Of a DNA stretch of 10,000 nucleotides, positions 1 through 6,891 are shown piece after piece. Position 1 is the first letter of the stretch, and every line of letters starts with the position of its first letter. The stretch comes from Acropora yongei (lineage: Eukaryota > Cnidaria > Anthozoa > Scleractinia > Acroporidae), in the NCBI GenBank assembly GCA_014634225.1, contig BLFN01000468.1:2020008-2030007 (forward strand). The letters are read 5' to 3'. The notes under the pieces were generated by a model. It ran no database searches. It was not told the DNA's origin and saw only the letters and a program-made list of their open reading frames with translations. The position numbers were made by a program, and so were the translations under genes.

Positions 1-171
1 CTTATTGCGGGGCTATCGTGTGACAATCACCCAGACCAACGTCCGGATCTTGCTTTCGTGTACAGGACACCCATGAAAAATATCAGAAATGTAGTTAACT
101 GTGTTAGAAGGTGCCACCGTAGCATGAAAGAATCACCTGATCCTGATAAGCGATCTGATCAGCAAGTATGA
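1..171 (+). CDS. 3' end of an unidentified gene (partial, enters from left)
   Basis: Frame 1 is open from the first base to TGA at 169-171, giving 56 residues with no internal stop. The composition looks like real protein: it is mixed and charged, Cys-containing, and ends in a hydrophilic tail rich in Ser, Asp and Lys (KESPDPDKRSDQQV). The stretch L-x-C-x-x-HPDQRPD resembles subdomain XI near the C-terminal end of protein kinases, where a Pro-x-x-Arg-Pro motif carries the invariant arginine. This is a resemblance only, because no catalytic motif is inside the window. The splice acceptor or start must lie to the left. An AATAAA at 373-378 could serve as its polyadenylation signal but sits inside repeat-like sequence. 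It could also be a chance open frame or a transposon-derived tail. I am moderately sure it is coding and unsure of the family. Confidence 0.42.
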   Translation, partial: LIAGLSCDNHPDQRPDLAFVYRTPMKNIRNVVNCVRRCHRSMKESPDPDKRSDQQV

Positions 172-224
172 AGAATTAGCCACAAAGGAAAAAAGAGAGA
201 TTTAACATTGAAAGAAAGAGTACG

Positions 225-414
225 AAATACGCGCATGCGTCCGGTGATACCCAGACCACAGGACTGGGGCCCGTTTCTCGAACGTCCCAAAATTCTTCGG
301 GCCCGAAAAGCCATACAAAAAACTCCGACCCTCTTTTTCGCTAAAGGTGATCTTTTCAGATGCTGTAAAGGGAATAAAAATTAAAATAGCAGCGAAGTGT
401 CGTGCCTCGAGACG

Positions 415-448
<34 letters not shown>

Positions 449-500
449 TCCGAAATGTGCCCGAGAAGTTTCGGGACTTTCGAGAAACGGTTCCCTTGTG
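225..500. repeat. Degenerate dispersed repeat with inverted arms
   Basis: Bases 273-304 and 457-488 are inverted copies of one 32-bp motif, about 26 of 32 positions matching, separated by about 150 bases. The core reads GTTTCTCGAA-GTCCC and ends in CGGG. A third relative lies at 5951-5981 in NDUFB11 intron 2, in the same orientation as 457-488. Long open frames on both strands here (+347-664 and -202-594) are best explained by repeat sequence: they overlap each other and resemble no protein I know. The arms recall a repeat common in coral DNA. The outer limits are uncertain and no target duplication was identified. Confidence 0.5.
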
Positions 501-786
501 CAACGTATTTCCACCTTGATTTAGCCTTTTTTCGACTGAAAGAAATGGAGTTATTGTTCCAAGCAATATTTCTTAAGGTACTAAAATTCGGCATGAAGGA
601 ACTTGGTAGGGGTCAAATTCCATTCAGACGAAATAACGAGGCTGACGTTAGGAGGCCTGGGTAGCACTCCGCTCTGACAAAGCGCTAAGGCAGGAAACGT
701 AAATTCCCGTATCCCCTCTCGGTGGAAACTTGACTCTCTTCAAATTGTTTGATACAAATTTTATTGTTCCACTTTTCCACTGACAC
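501..786. other. Unassigned sequence between repeats
   Basis: No exon, RNA gene or clear repeat can be supported here. Part of the overlapping open frames from the repeat block to the left runs into it. The last bases (GACAC at 782-786) are one half of the target duplication of the next element. Confidence 0.4.
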
Positions 787-1100
787 CAGGGGTGGATCCA
801 GGGGAGGGTAAAAGAGTGACTACCCCCCTTCTCTCTCTCTTAGCAGTCATATGCTCTAGACTTTTTGTTGTTGAAGGTATTTTTTTCGTTTGCTTATTTC
901 TTCTAAGGATGACCAAAGGCGATAATAAAAAATATTTTTGAAAAATATCAAAGCTATGTTTTTATCAAAAACATCATGTAAATTCTATACATAACATTAT
1001 TGAAAGCGTACCTCAAACGTATCAAAGAAACATAGATAGATATATATATCCAATAGCATACTAGCGCTCGGAAAAGCTCCAGTATTGTTGTGAAGTGATG

Positions 1101-1141
<41 letters not shown>

Positions 1142-1221
1142 ATTGAGTATTGTTAGTGTTTAATATATTTGAATCCTAAATTCCCCCTCTTCGGGAAATT
1201 CCTGGATCCGCCCCTGGACAC
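782..1221. mobile_element. Non-autonomous DNA transposon (MITE) with TIRs and 5-bp duplication
   Basis: The ends are CAGGGGTGGATCCAGG at 787-802 and CCTGGATCCGCCCCTG at 1201-1216. These are inverted copies with one mismatch in 16, so the element is 430 bases long. It is flanked directly by GACAC on both sides (782-786 and 1217-1221), a plausible target-site duplication. There is no coding capacity; the interior is AT-rich and holds a short TA run near 1035-1050. The CAGGGGCGGATCCAGG end type is widespread in animal MITEs often placed near hAT. A 5-bp duplication is not the usual 8 bp for hAT, so I leave the superfamily open. A 53-bp dispersed motif lies inside at 1089-1141. Confidence 0.75.
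1089..1141 (+). repeat. 53-bp dispersed repeat, copy 1
   Basis: This stretch matches the reverse complement of 8630-8682 at 51 of 53 positions. Its core is a near-palindrome around TATGAAATGTTTCATA. It sits inside the 787-1216 element, either as a nested insertion or because the element captured it. The core recalls a common cnidarian repeat that, in fuller copies I remember, carries a tRNA-like part; no tRNA-like part is visible here. Confidence 0.7.
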
Positions 1222-2318
1222 AACACCACAGTGCTTTAGAAAACTAACCTTTCATTTGCTTCATATTCCCTATGGCGAAAGCTTTTCTTCATCTGAGGTT
1301 AAATGTTTTGACTTCAGCAAACTGTAATGTTGGCTAAGTCACTGTCCGAGACTGGCTACTCACAAATTAAAGAAGAGAATTGTCTTCTGAAATATTCATT
1401 GCTGCTCGATCAGCCTTCTTTTTCCAATGAAACATTGAGATTTGTTAACCGCAGGAGCCAGAATTGCCAACTGACCTTGTCCAAAATATTTCGATTTCTG
1501 AATAATCATGTGACGACTTACGATTTCGTTGCGGTCAGAATCTGTAGGATTTTAGAGTATTCTTCAAAACTGTAGCTTAACTTTGGAGGCCGATTTTCTT
1601 TCTCGACGAGACTAAACTGGGCAAATGCCGCCAGAAAAAATAGAACTTCCCCGGACAATTTGAGAAGGAGGATCAAAGTCTCAGAAAAAAACATTAAAAC
1701 AGATTTAATTTATGGAATTAGAATGTCCAGGTGCGGTTTTTATGATTTTGTGGTTGTTAAGTCGAGTTAAGTTTCAAAAGTGTTTTTCTAACAGCTAGAA
1801 CACACAATAAGTTTAAAATGCCCTAAAACAAAATTAAAATAATCTCTGGGGCGCCGTATTTTTGGCCCCCGTTGAGATGATAAACATTCTTAATCTTTTT
1901 TAAAACAGCGATTATGGTCAGGTTTGTTATAAATGTTTTTCTTCATCTTACCTGAACTTTTGGACTCCGTTAAATACAGATTCTAATTTATCCGGATGGT
2001 TCAGTTAACTAAAAACCAACATTTTTGTTGAAAAAGGGATAATTCATCTTAAGCATTTCTTCGAAGATTACTGATTTGAAGGTTTTTCCATTTTAATCCC
2101 TAACAGCTTGAGGTGCGCCATGTAGATTGACTTCGATTTCATAGTAGTAGTGTCTTTTTTTTCTTTTCAAACGAGCTAGACTGTTTGCTTCTTTTGATGA
2201 GACAACCCCCTTGTTTATTTTTTTTAATGTTTAAGAACATTCGGCTTGATTTTATCGGAATATCCGATAAGGCCTGAAATCTCTTATTCTTCAGTGAGAC
2301 AATTTAGGGGAATTATCC
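1217..2318. other. AT-rich non-genic stretch
   Basis: No convincing exon is seen on either strand. A + open frame at 1327-1575 (82 residues, starting after an acceptor-like TTGACTTCAG) resembles nothing I recognise and lacks supporting signals. A small inverted repeat at 2252-2270 (TTATCGGA, three bases, TCCGATAA) is present. T-rich runs occur around 2155-2225. This may be intergenic DNA or intron of the left-pointing gene that starts at 3132. Confidence 0.5.
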
Positions 2319-2354
2319 GTCAAACCATCAATTTGCGCAAAGTTGATGTTTGAC
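2319..2354. repeat. 36-bp near-perfect palindrome
   Basis: The left arm GTCAAACCATCAA and the right arm TTGATGTTTGAC pair with a one-base bulge. The centre TTTGCGCAAA is itself a perfect palindrome. The whole could fold as a hairpin or be a dimeric protein-binding site. No flanking duplication or second copy was noticed. Confidence 0.6.
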
Positions 2355-2661
2355 AATAAATGACCCTTTAATGACAAATATGTCCCGTATGTCCAGACTT
2401 TGACTTAAACAATCTTCTTCGGTGTTTACATAAGCGTTGCTGGATGGGTCCAATTTAAATAGAATGAAGCGGAATATCGCTGACTTCAAACATATAGTAT
2501 GCACCCTACGCAGTGAGAATCATAAAGTACCATTGATAAATCTTAACAAGATAGGTCACATTTTCGAATTGGAAGGTCATTGCTGATTATAAACAGAATA
2601 TCGATAATTTGGAGGGCCGATGAATAGAGAATTTGCAAGAAGAACAAGGCTAACACGATCC

Positions 2662-2770
2662 TTATAATAAATACACATTGAAGCTGCAATAGATGTAACT
2701 GTCATCTTGTTTGTCACGCAGCACATTCAAGTAGATTTCATTTCGTGTGTTTTCAAATTGATTACATGCC
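2662..2770 (-). CDS. Possible second exon of the left-pointing gene (tentative)
   Basis: On the - strand a good acceptor (a T-rich tract then GTCACAG) ends at 2771. The open frame after it starts with one base that completes the two-base overhang left by the 3053 donor, making an Arg codon. It then runs 35 residues to TAA at 2664-2662. The peptide contains EIYLNVLRDKQDDSYIYCSF, which has ordinary protein-like composition but which I do not recognise. If spliced to the 3132-3053 exon it would give a 62-residue product, or it could continue through a weak internal donor such as GTGTAT. An open frame this long is not rare by chance, so confidence is low. Confidence 0.2.
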
Positions 2771-3052
2771 CTGTGACATAAAAAACCTGTTCATAATCCT
2801 ACGGACAAAAACGCCGTTGATCTCATAATCGCAAAATGCATTTCTTTATGAGCAAGCACAAGTAAACAACGAATTGTCTTCGCTCTGATGCAAAAAGTAC
2901 ATAGGGAGGAAATTTTAATTTGCATCCCTTTGACGACCTTGGCCGGTCATACACATGTAAAATAACGGCAGACTTTTCCCGTTGATAAACGAAGAGACGA
3001 TTGTATTGGACGAGAGTAACCACGATATCTGTTAGAAAAACAAAATACTTAC

Positions 3053-3132
3053 CGCCTATGTCGAGGCTTTTTAACTTCGCTAGTGTTTCGTAGTTCGCCG
3101 TCCGCATTCGTTGGTGATTTTAGTTCGGCCAT
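3053..3132 (-). CDS. Probable first coding exon of an unidentified left-pointing gene
   Basis: Reading leftward, ATG at 3132-3130 sits in GGCAATGGCC, with G at both -3 and +4, a good eukaryotic start context. It opens 26 codons beginning MAELKSPTNADGEL and ending KKPRHR, then two bases of an Arg codon. The exon ends at a textbook donor (CG, then GTAAGTATTTTG from 3052). The peptide is hydrophilic, acidic at first and basic at the end, with no signal peptide or membrane segment. Starting instead at the second ATG (3107) would use another frame and meets the donor less cleanly. Upstream are CCAAT boxes and GC-richer sequence typical of a promoter. It is divergent from NDUFB11. The product is not recognised, and later exons are either at 2770-2662 or farther left. 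Confidence 0.45.
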
Positions 3133-3325
3133 TGCCAATCGCTGTGATAAAAAACAAAAGCGGCTGTTTCTAGCCTGAGCGCGAACAATTTGCAAAGGTC
3201 CCGGCTTTGAGAATTTTGTTCCAACCGCGCGGATGTCAGTAAACGAGAGTTGGATGTCCGTTTACAAATTGACAGGTGAGAAGCGTTGAGTTTTGTCGCC
3301 TTATTGGCCAAAGCTCATTGGTTAT
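3133..3325 (-). promoter_or_regulatory. Putative promoter and 5'UTR of the left-pointing gene
   Basis: Two CCAAT boxes lie on the - strand (ATTGG on + at 3303-3307 and 3317-3321), about 170-190 bases upstream of the ATG at 3132. A third, oppositely oriented CCAAT is at 3135-3139. The stretch has several CpG-bearing patches (GCGCGAAC near 3180, CCGCGCGG near 3226) in an otherwise AT-rich area, and no TATA box is evident. The exact start of transcription cannot be seen. Confidence 0.35.
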
Positions 3326-3990
3326 TCAAGGCCTATTGTTCTGTTAGGACTGACTTCGTCTGTTTCTGACATAGATCATAGTTTTAGCACATAACGTTTG
3401 ATTACGCAAAAATCGCAAAAACGACAATGAAAGGAAAGCATTCTTGACATAGCTTTCATTGTTGGAGTAGTTCTTCTCAAAAACAGAACTCAAGAAGTAT
3501 TTACCAACATTTTTCGCATAAATTCGATCATTTATGATTACGATTCCGTTTACTAAGCCAATAAGACCCCTCATTCTCTCTTTATCCCTTAAGTGTTCTG
3601 GCTGAGGCGAAATCCTCTAACATTTTCACACATACTTTAAAGTCTCCGATATGAGCGACGCGCACGCTATGGAGACGTGTTTTGAGCAACATTCATAGCA
3701 TATAAGCTGCGATAGAAAATCACCACCGAATCGGTTTGAAGTGTTTCTAAGCCAAAGGTGATCACAGTATTCGATGAAAACAACTTATGCAGGTGTTGAA
3801 ACCTTAAAGGTTTGTTGTGCTCGGCATAAAAAATAGCGAGTTTTCTTTGCTCGTGAAAAGTAAAAGTCAGATTTTGTTCGCTTATTTTTTTTTCTGGAGC
3901 CCCGCAAAAGAGAGGTTGCAAGAAAGCCATGAATAAGACGAAATTTTGGTAATTTTTTGCAATTATTTGTCTCGTTTCTATGACAACCTA
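3326..3990. other. Intergenic DNA between divergent genes
   Basis: Several - strand open frames here (3344-3574, 3667-3930, 3785-3994) overlap one another, have no conserved-looking motif and lack a consistent splice pattern, so I do not call them genes. No clear transposon ends were found. Confidence 0.45.
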
Positions 3991-3994
3991 TCAA

Positions 3995-4113
3995 ACTGTC
4001 TCCGCTCTCCCCAGGCTCATGTTTTTGAAACTCGGCCTGTCATTTACGCGCAAGCAGTGCCGGGAAATATTCTCATACCAAAGTGTATCCTGGGAGTGTA
4101 AGCTAGTTTCAAA
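3995..4113 (+). promoter_or_regulatory. NDUFB11 proximal promoter and 5'UTR (TATA-less)
   Basis: The sequence just upstream of the start codon has no TATA box. At 4085-4102 it contains GTATCCTGGGAGTGTAAG. The reverse complement resembles the CTCCCAG-type ZNF143/STAF element found in many housekeeping and mitochondrial-gene promoters. The match is approximate, with the ACTACA half degraded. Together with the YY1-type motif over the ATG this fits a constitutive promoter for a nuclear gene of respiration. The site assignments are inferred from vertebrate motifs. Confidence 0.4.
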
Positions 4114-4122
4114 ATGGCGGCC
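4111..4122 (+). promoter_or_regulatory. YY1-type motif overlapping the start codon
   Basis: AAAATGGCGGCC spans the initiation codon and matches the YY1 consensus AANATGGCGGC. In vertebrates such sites sit just downstream of the transcription start of many housekeeping and mitochondrial genes, and fix the start of short 5'UTRs. The same bases also form a strong start context (A at -3, G at +4). Confidence 0.55.
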
Positions 4123-6505
4123 CGTTTAGTTTGTAGATTTGTCTCTTTGTGCAGACACAATGCCACCAAGGAGTCGGGCTTCACTCGTAAAATGAGTATT
4201 TTTACTCGGTACAGAGAGCCTCCAAATGGTTTTCTATTCAATGAGAAGGTAGGTTCTATTTTTTTTTCGCTGTTTTGGACCACGGTAAATATTGTAGATC
4301 TATTTTAATGAAACCAGTATTAGGGACCGGACCTTTAGATTCTAGAACGATGACAAGAACGAATACGAGATTTGACTGCCCGTTTTTGGCGAAAATACTT
4401 AGAAAATTTACAACCCGGGCGATTAATGTTACTCTTTGTTGGCAGTGTTAGGTTATATATTACTCATTTATTCTTATTGTTGGAAACTGAGCTTTTTTGC
4501 TGATTGAAAAATGCCAAACTGCTACCGTGTTCTAGACTTGTTTTGACCTGAAAACATTTTTGAAAAACCTCGTAGTAAAATGTCGACGGGTTTACATGTT
4601 TCCCGCATGGTTGGTTGTGCTCCAAGAACGTATGTTCCATTAATGAGTGAAACCCACAAGTGACCAGCAGCATTGACAAATGACCATATGCTTCAGTGAA
4701 ACAATACATACATTGCATCAGCCAGCTAGATGTGAACAAACCTGATAATGAACGCCTTGTTAGCACACTTAATGCTAGCAAAATGGATTGCTACCCTGTG
4801 ACAGTATCCCCACCTCTATAATAACTGTCACCCTGTTTTCACAGCCTCTGAAGCCAGGAGAGAAACGCCAATGGGAGGAGTGGGAGGAACCTTGGTACAG
4901 ATGGTGGTCGCTGATTCTTGTTGTGATGCCGGTGCTGTTTTATTACAAACCAGATACTAAGTGAGTGTGGACAGCTGTTTTACTGCTCTCCTTTGATTTT
5001 CAAAGGAAGCATCCTTTGTTCATTGGTCAAAGGATACCCTTTCTTCCATCGTGCCATTGATTTGATTCCAGATTTGATACCATTCCTAGGCTTGATGTTG
5101 TTGGTTCTCTACATACATACATTTATACTTGACCTCTCCCCCACGGGGCTTTTCAGGGTCAGTGCAGCTCAACGGGATCGGCCGAATGCATGAAAGTGCC
5201 TCTGGCTGCTGCAAACGGTCATGAATGATCCCAGAGCACCGCAGTAAAGTCAGATGTTTTTGACTTGGGTAAAGGGCAGACCATAACACCGGGAAACTGT
5301 GCCTTGTCCCCTTGTAAAGAGGTTTTTTTTTTGTCGTCCCATGCTCTTTGATTTTCCCCTTTCATCATAAACTGACATTTTGCTTATATAATATTTATTT
5401 TTACTCAGGCCCTAATAGGTGGCTAGCTCTGAAGGGTTTTTGAAGTACTTAATGCATAGAGATTTAACTCATGAATAACTGTATCCATTGTGAACACTGA
5501 AGGAGTTAAGCCTAAAAGTCATGCAGTCAGTGTTATATTGCATTTGTCACCCTGCCTGGCCCCAGTTGTTCAACAGGTGGATAGCACTCTCCATTGAAAA
5601 ATTCACTTTCCACTAGATAACTTTTAGGGACCAAAAAGCCAGCAGTCAAACTATAATCTGCTTGTTTTTTAAAGCTGATCTTAAAGCCTGTATTCGTAAA
5701 TGGTGGCTAAGTAATTTGTTATTCTTTTGCCTTTATGCATATCATTCTCACTATCGTCGTTAGCACAAACAAAATTCAAAAGAATTTTTGTTTTTGTGAT
5801 TAGCACAAAGACAACAAAATAATTTCGTGGCCACCATTTATATAACATGTTTTTAATGTAAAAAAGACCAAGAGGATTTCAAAGTTTGATGGCTTGGAGC
5901 ACTGGTATTGCAAAGGTAATTATTATAAAGGGAATTGTGGCTCCAAAATAGTGCCCAAAAAGTTTCGGAACTTTGAGAAACCGCCCCCAGATTGAATAAT
6001 CCTACGACATGCACGAAGTGATCTTTGTTTGCTTGTGTTTTTCATGGTTCATACAATCCTGAAAAGTCCTTGAATTAGATTAAGTTCTTGAAAAGAACTT
6101 GATTTCTAAACTATTAGGTCTTGAAGAGTCCTTGAAATTCAGGGCTTCATTTAACCCCTACCACTTTTCTGATAAATGAAATGATTGTGCTCTAGAGAAT
6201 TTGCTCACAATCCTCCAAAGAATAACTACGAAAAGAGGTAGTGAAAACGTCGGTTCACTGGGTTTATGAATAAGTAGACAAAGAGTTTCAATTTGTGATT
6301 TAAACTTCATCCTTGAAAACCTTTTGTTTGTCTAAAGTTGTATGAACCATGGCTTTTCCCTTTCAGACCTCAGACCTGGGCAAAGAAGCAAGCACTGAGA
6401 ATAGTGGCGGAACGAGATGCTGCCGAGGCAGAAGCAGCCGCTAAAGGCGAGCTTGTAGAAGAAGATACAGGAGATATTGTGATCAACTGGAAGCCTTTGA
6501 TGTGA
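4114..6505 (+). CDS. NDUFB11: NADH:ubiquinone oxidoreductase ESSS subunit (complex I), three exons
   Basis: The exons are 4114-4248, 4845-4960 and 6367-6505, with GT-AG borders (AAG/GTAGGT, TTTTCACAG, AA/GTGAGT, CCCTTTCAG). They join in phase to 390 bases, 129 residues plus TGA. Residues 1-19 form a mitochondrial targeting sequence: Arg at 4, 8 and 14, and no acidic residue before Glu20. Residues 36-63 hold PPNGFLFNEK, PLKPGEKRQWEEWEEPWY, the pattern I associate with ESSS-family proteins (Pfam ESSS, NDUFB11). A single short hydrophobic segment at about 65-79 is followed by YYKPDT and WAKKQAL, then an Ala/Glu-rich helix and an acidic tail. The family is an accessory subunit of the inner-membrane arm of complex I, crossing the membrane once. 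The length fits the family. It resembles the fungal/plant style more than human NDUFB11, so the family call is firmer than the orthology. It is convergent with NAA10. Confidence 0.75.
4249..4844 (+). other. NDUFB11 intron 1
   Basis: This is a 596-base phase-0 intron with donor GTAGGT and acceptor CCCTGTTTTCACAG. No repeat with definable ends or additional exon is seen. The - strand open frame at 4464-4781 falls wholly inside and shows no recognisable protein. Confidence 0.7.
5110..5315. repeat. Probable dispersed repeat fragment with TACA microsatellite edge
   Basis: The block opens with a short (TACA)n run at 5110-5125. It then holds GC-richer sequence unlike the intron around it, including CTCCCCCACGGGGCTTTTCAG and a stretch with CTCTGGCTGCTGC. 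I recall very similar text from repetitive coral sequence, possibly a retroelement 3' end. That is memory, not a search, and no second copy is in this window. Both strands have open frames here that I regard as incidental. Confidence 0.4.
5558..5623. repeat. Fragment of a palindromic MITE-like repeat
   Basis: GGCCCCAGTTGTTCAA followed by AGGTGGATAGC and further imperfect copies of a TCCA-x-TGGATA-like theme recalls a foldback repeat common in cnidarian and other invertebrate DNA. Only one degraded half is seen, so no inverted partner or target duplication supports the ends. Confidence 0.4.
5697..5840. mobile_element. Small MITE with TA-flanked inverted ends
   Basis: TAAATGGTGGC at 5697-5707 and GCCACCATTTA at 5830-5840 are perfect inverted copies of 11 bp. 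Treated as a TA duplication plus 9-bp ends, they fit a Tc1/mariner-type miniature element of about 140 bases. The inside is AT-rich and carries two GTTAGCACAAA / GATTAGCACAAAG segments in direct orientation. It has no coding capacity. Confidence 0.55.
5951..5981 (+). repeat. Third copy of the 32-bp dispersed motif
   Basis: GTGCCCAAAAAGTTTCGG and the bases after it align with 457-488 in the same orientation, with one gap and a few substitutions. This shows that the motif in the left repeat block is dispersed and not unique. The neighbouring bases do not align clearly with the left block. Confidence 0.55.
6043..6351. mobile_element. MITE-like element with 14-bp perfect inverted ends
   Basis: CATGGTTCATACAA at 6043-6056 and TTGTATGAACCATG at 6338-6351 are perfect inverted copies bounding 309 bases. 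The left half contains a recurring AGTCCTTGAA / TCTTGAA theme (about 6065-6135), including a short hairpin AAGTTCTTGAAAAGAACTT. There is no coding capacity and no clear target duplication. The right end lies 15 bases upstream of the NDUFB11 exon 3 acceptor junction. The CATGGTTCATAC end with CCTTGAA repeats recalls a repeat seen in several animal genomes. Confidence 0.6.
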
Positions 6506-6622
6506 AGTCACCTCCCTGAGTCACTGGGGCAAAAATTTCCGATGAACCTGTCATGCATGAAACTATCTAACTTAAGTTAGAGCATGTCAGTATTTGGGTA
6601 ATAACTGAGTTGAATATCTGTA

Positions 6623-6628
6623 AATAAA
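6623..6628 (+). terminator. NDUFB11 polyadenylation signal
   Basis: AATAAA lies 118 bases after the stop codon, followed by a GT-rich stretch (TTGTTGTTTG, about 6646-6655) that suits a downstream element. Cleavage would fall near 6640-6650. Confidence 0.7.
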
Positions 6629-6891
6629 GGGACATCTTTACTAACTTGTTGTTTGAAGCTACACTGAAATTGTTTTTATATTGAAGATGATACAAAACTT
6701 GCTCTCAGAGGTTTACTGGTATCGGATATGTCTATTTATGTGAATGAGACCTCATTTCTGCTTTGTGTCACACTTCAATAACTCCCTTAAAATAGGTTCC
6801 ATGACCTTGGGTATTTTAATAAGGCCTACAAGGGATCATTGAACGAGAAACATTTGTCTATTTTAACTCCAAAAGCAATGCACCAGTCTAC
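6629..6891. other. Convergent intergenic and 3'UTR region
   Basis: This lies between the + strand polyadenylation signal and the NAA10 stop codon. No gene or repeat is supported here apart from the - strand polyadenylation candidate at 6815-6820. Confidence 0.55.
6815..6820 (-). terminator. Candidate NAA10 polyadenylation signal
   Basis: Read on the - strand this is ATTAAA, the commonest variant of AATAAA, 71 bases after the TAA. The only other candidates nearby are weaker forms. If used, the two convergent transcripts would end without overlapping. Confidence 0.45.

Larger units (their letters stand above)
4961..6366 (+). other. NDUFB11 intron 2, repeat-rich
   Basis: This is a 1406-base intron, phase 2, with donor GTGAGTG and acceptor CCCTTTCAG. 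It has accumulated at least four repeat-derived segments (about 5110-5315, 5558-5623, 5697-5840 and 6043-6351) plus the dispersed motif at 5951-5981. A second AG seven bases into exon 3 (ACCTCAG, ending 6373) would shift the frame if used. Confidence 0.75.

Noticed and set aside
202..664. Overlapping 130- and 105-residue open frames on opposite strands
   Set aside because: They lie largely over an inverted dispersed repeat, lack splice support and resemble no known protein.
1327..1575. 82-residue + strand open frame after an acceptor-like site
   Set aside because: It has no recognisable motif, donor or neighbouring exon, and the composition is unremarkable for a chance frame.
2464..2586. 40-residue + strand open frame starting ATGAAGCGG
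   Set aside because: It is too short and has no context, known family or splice signals.
3344..3994. Several - strand open frames between the divergent promoters
   Set aside because: They overlap each other in different frames and have no consistent splice signals or conserved motifs.
4044..4283. 79-residue - strand frame across NDUFB11 exon 1
   Set aside because: It is the shadow of the real + strand exon, which has a start, a donor and family similarity.
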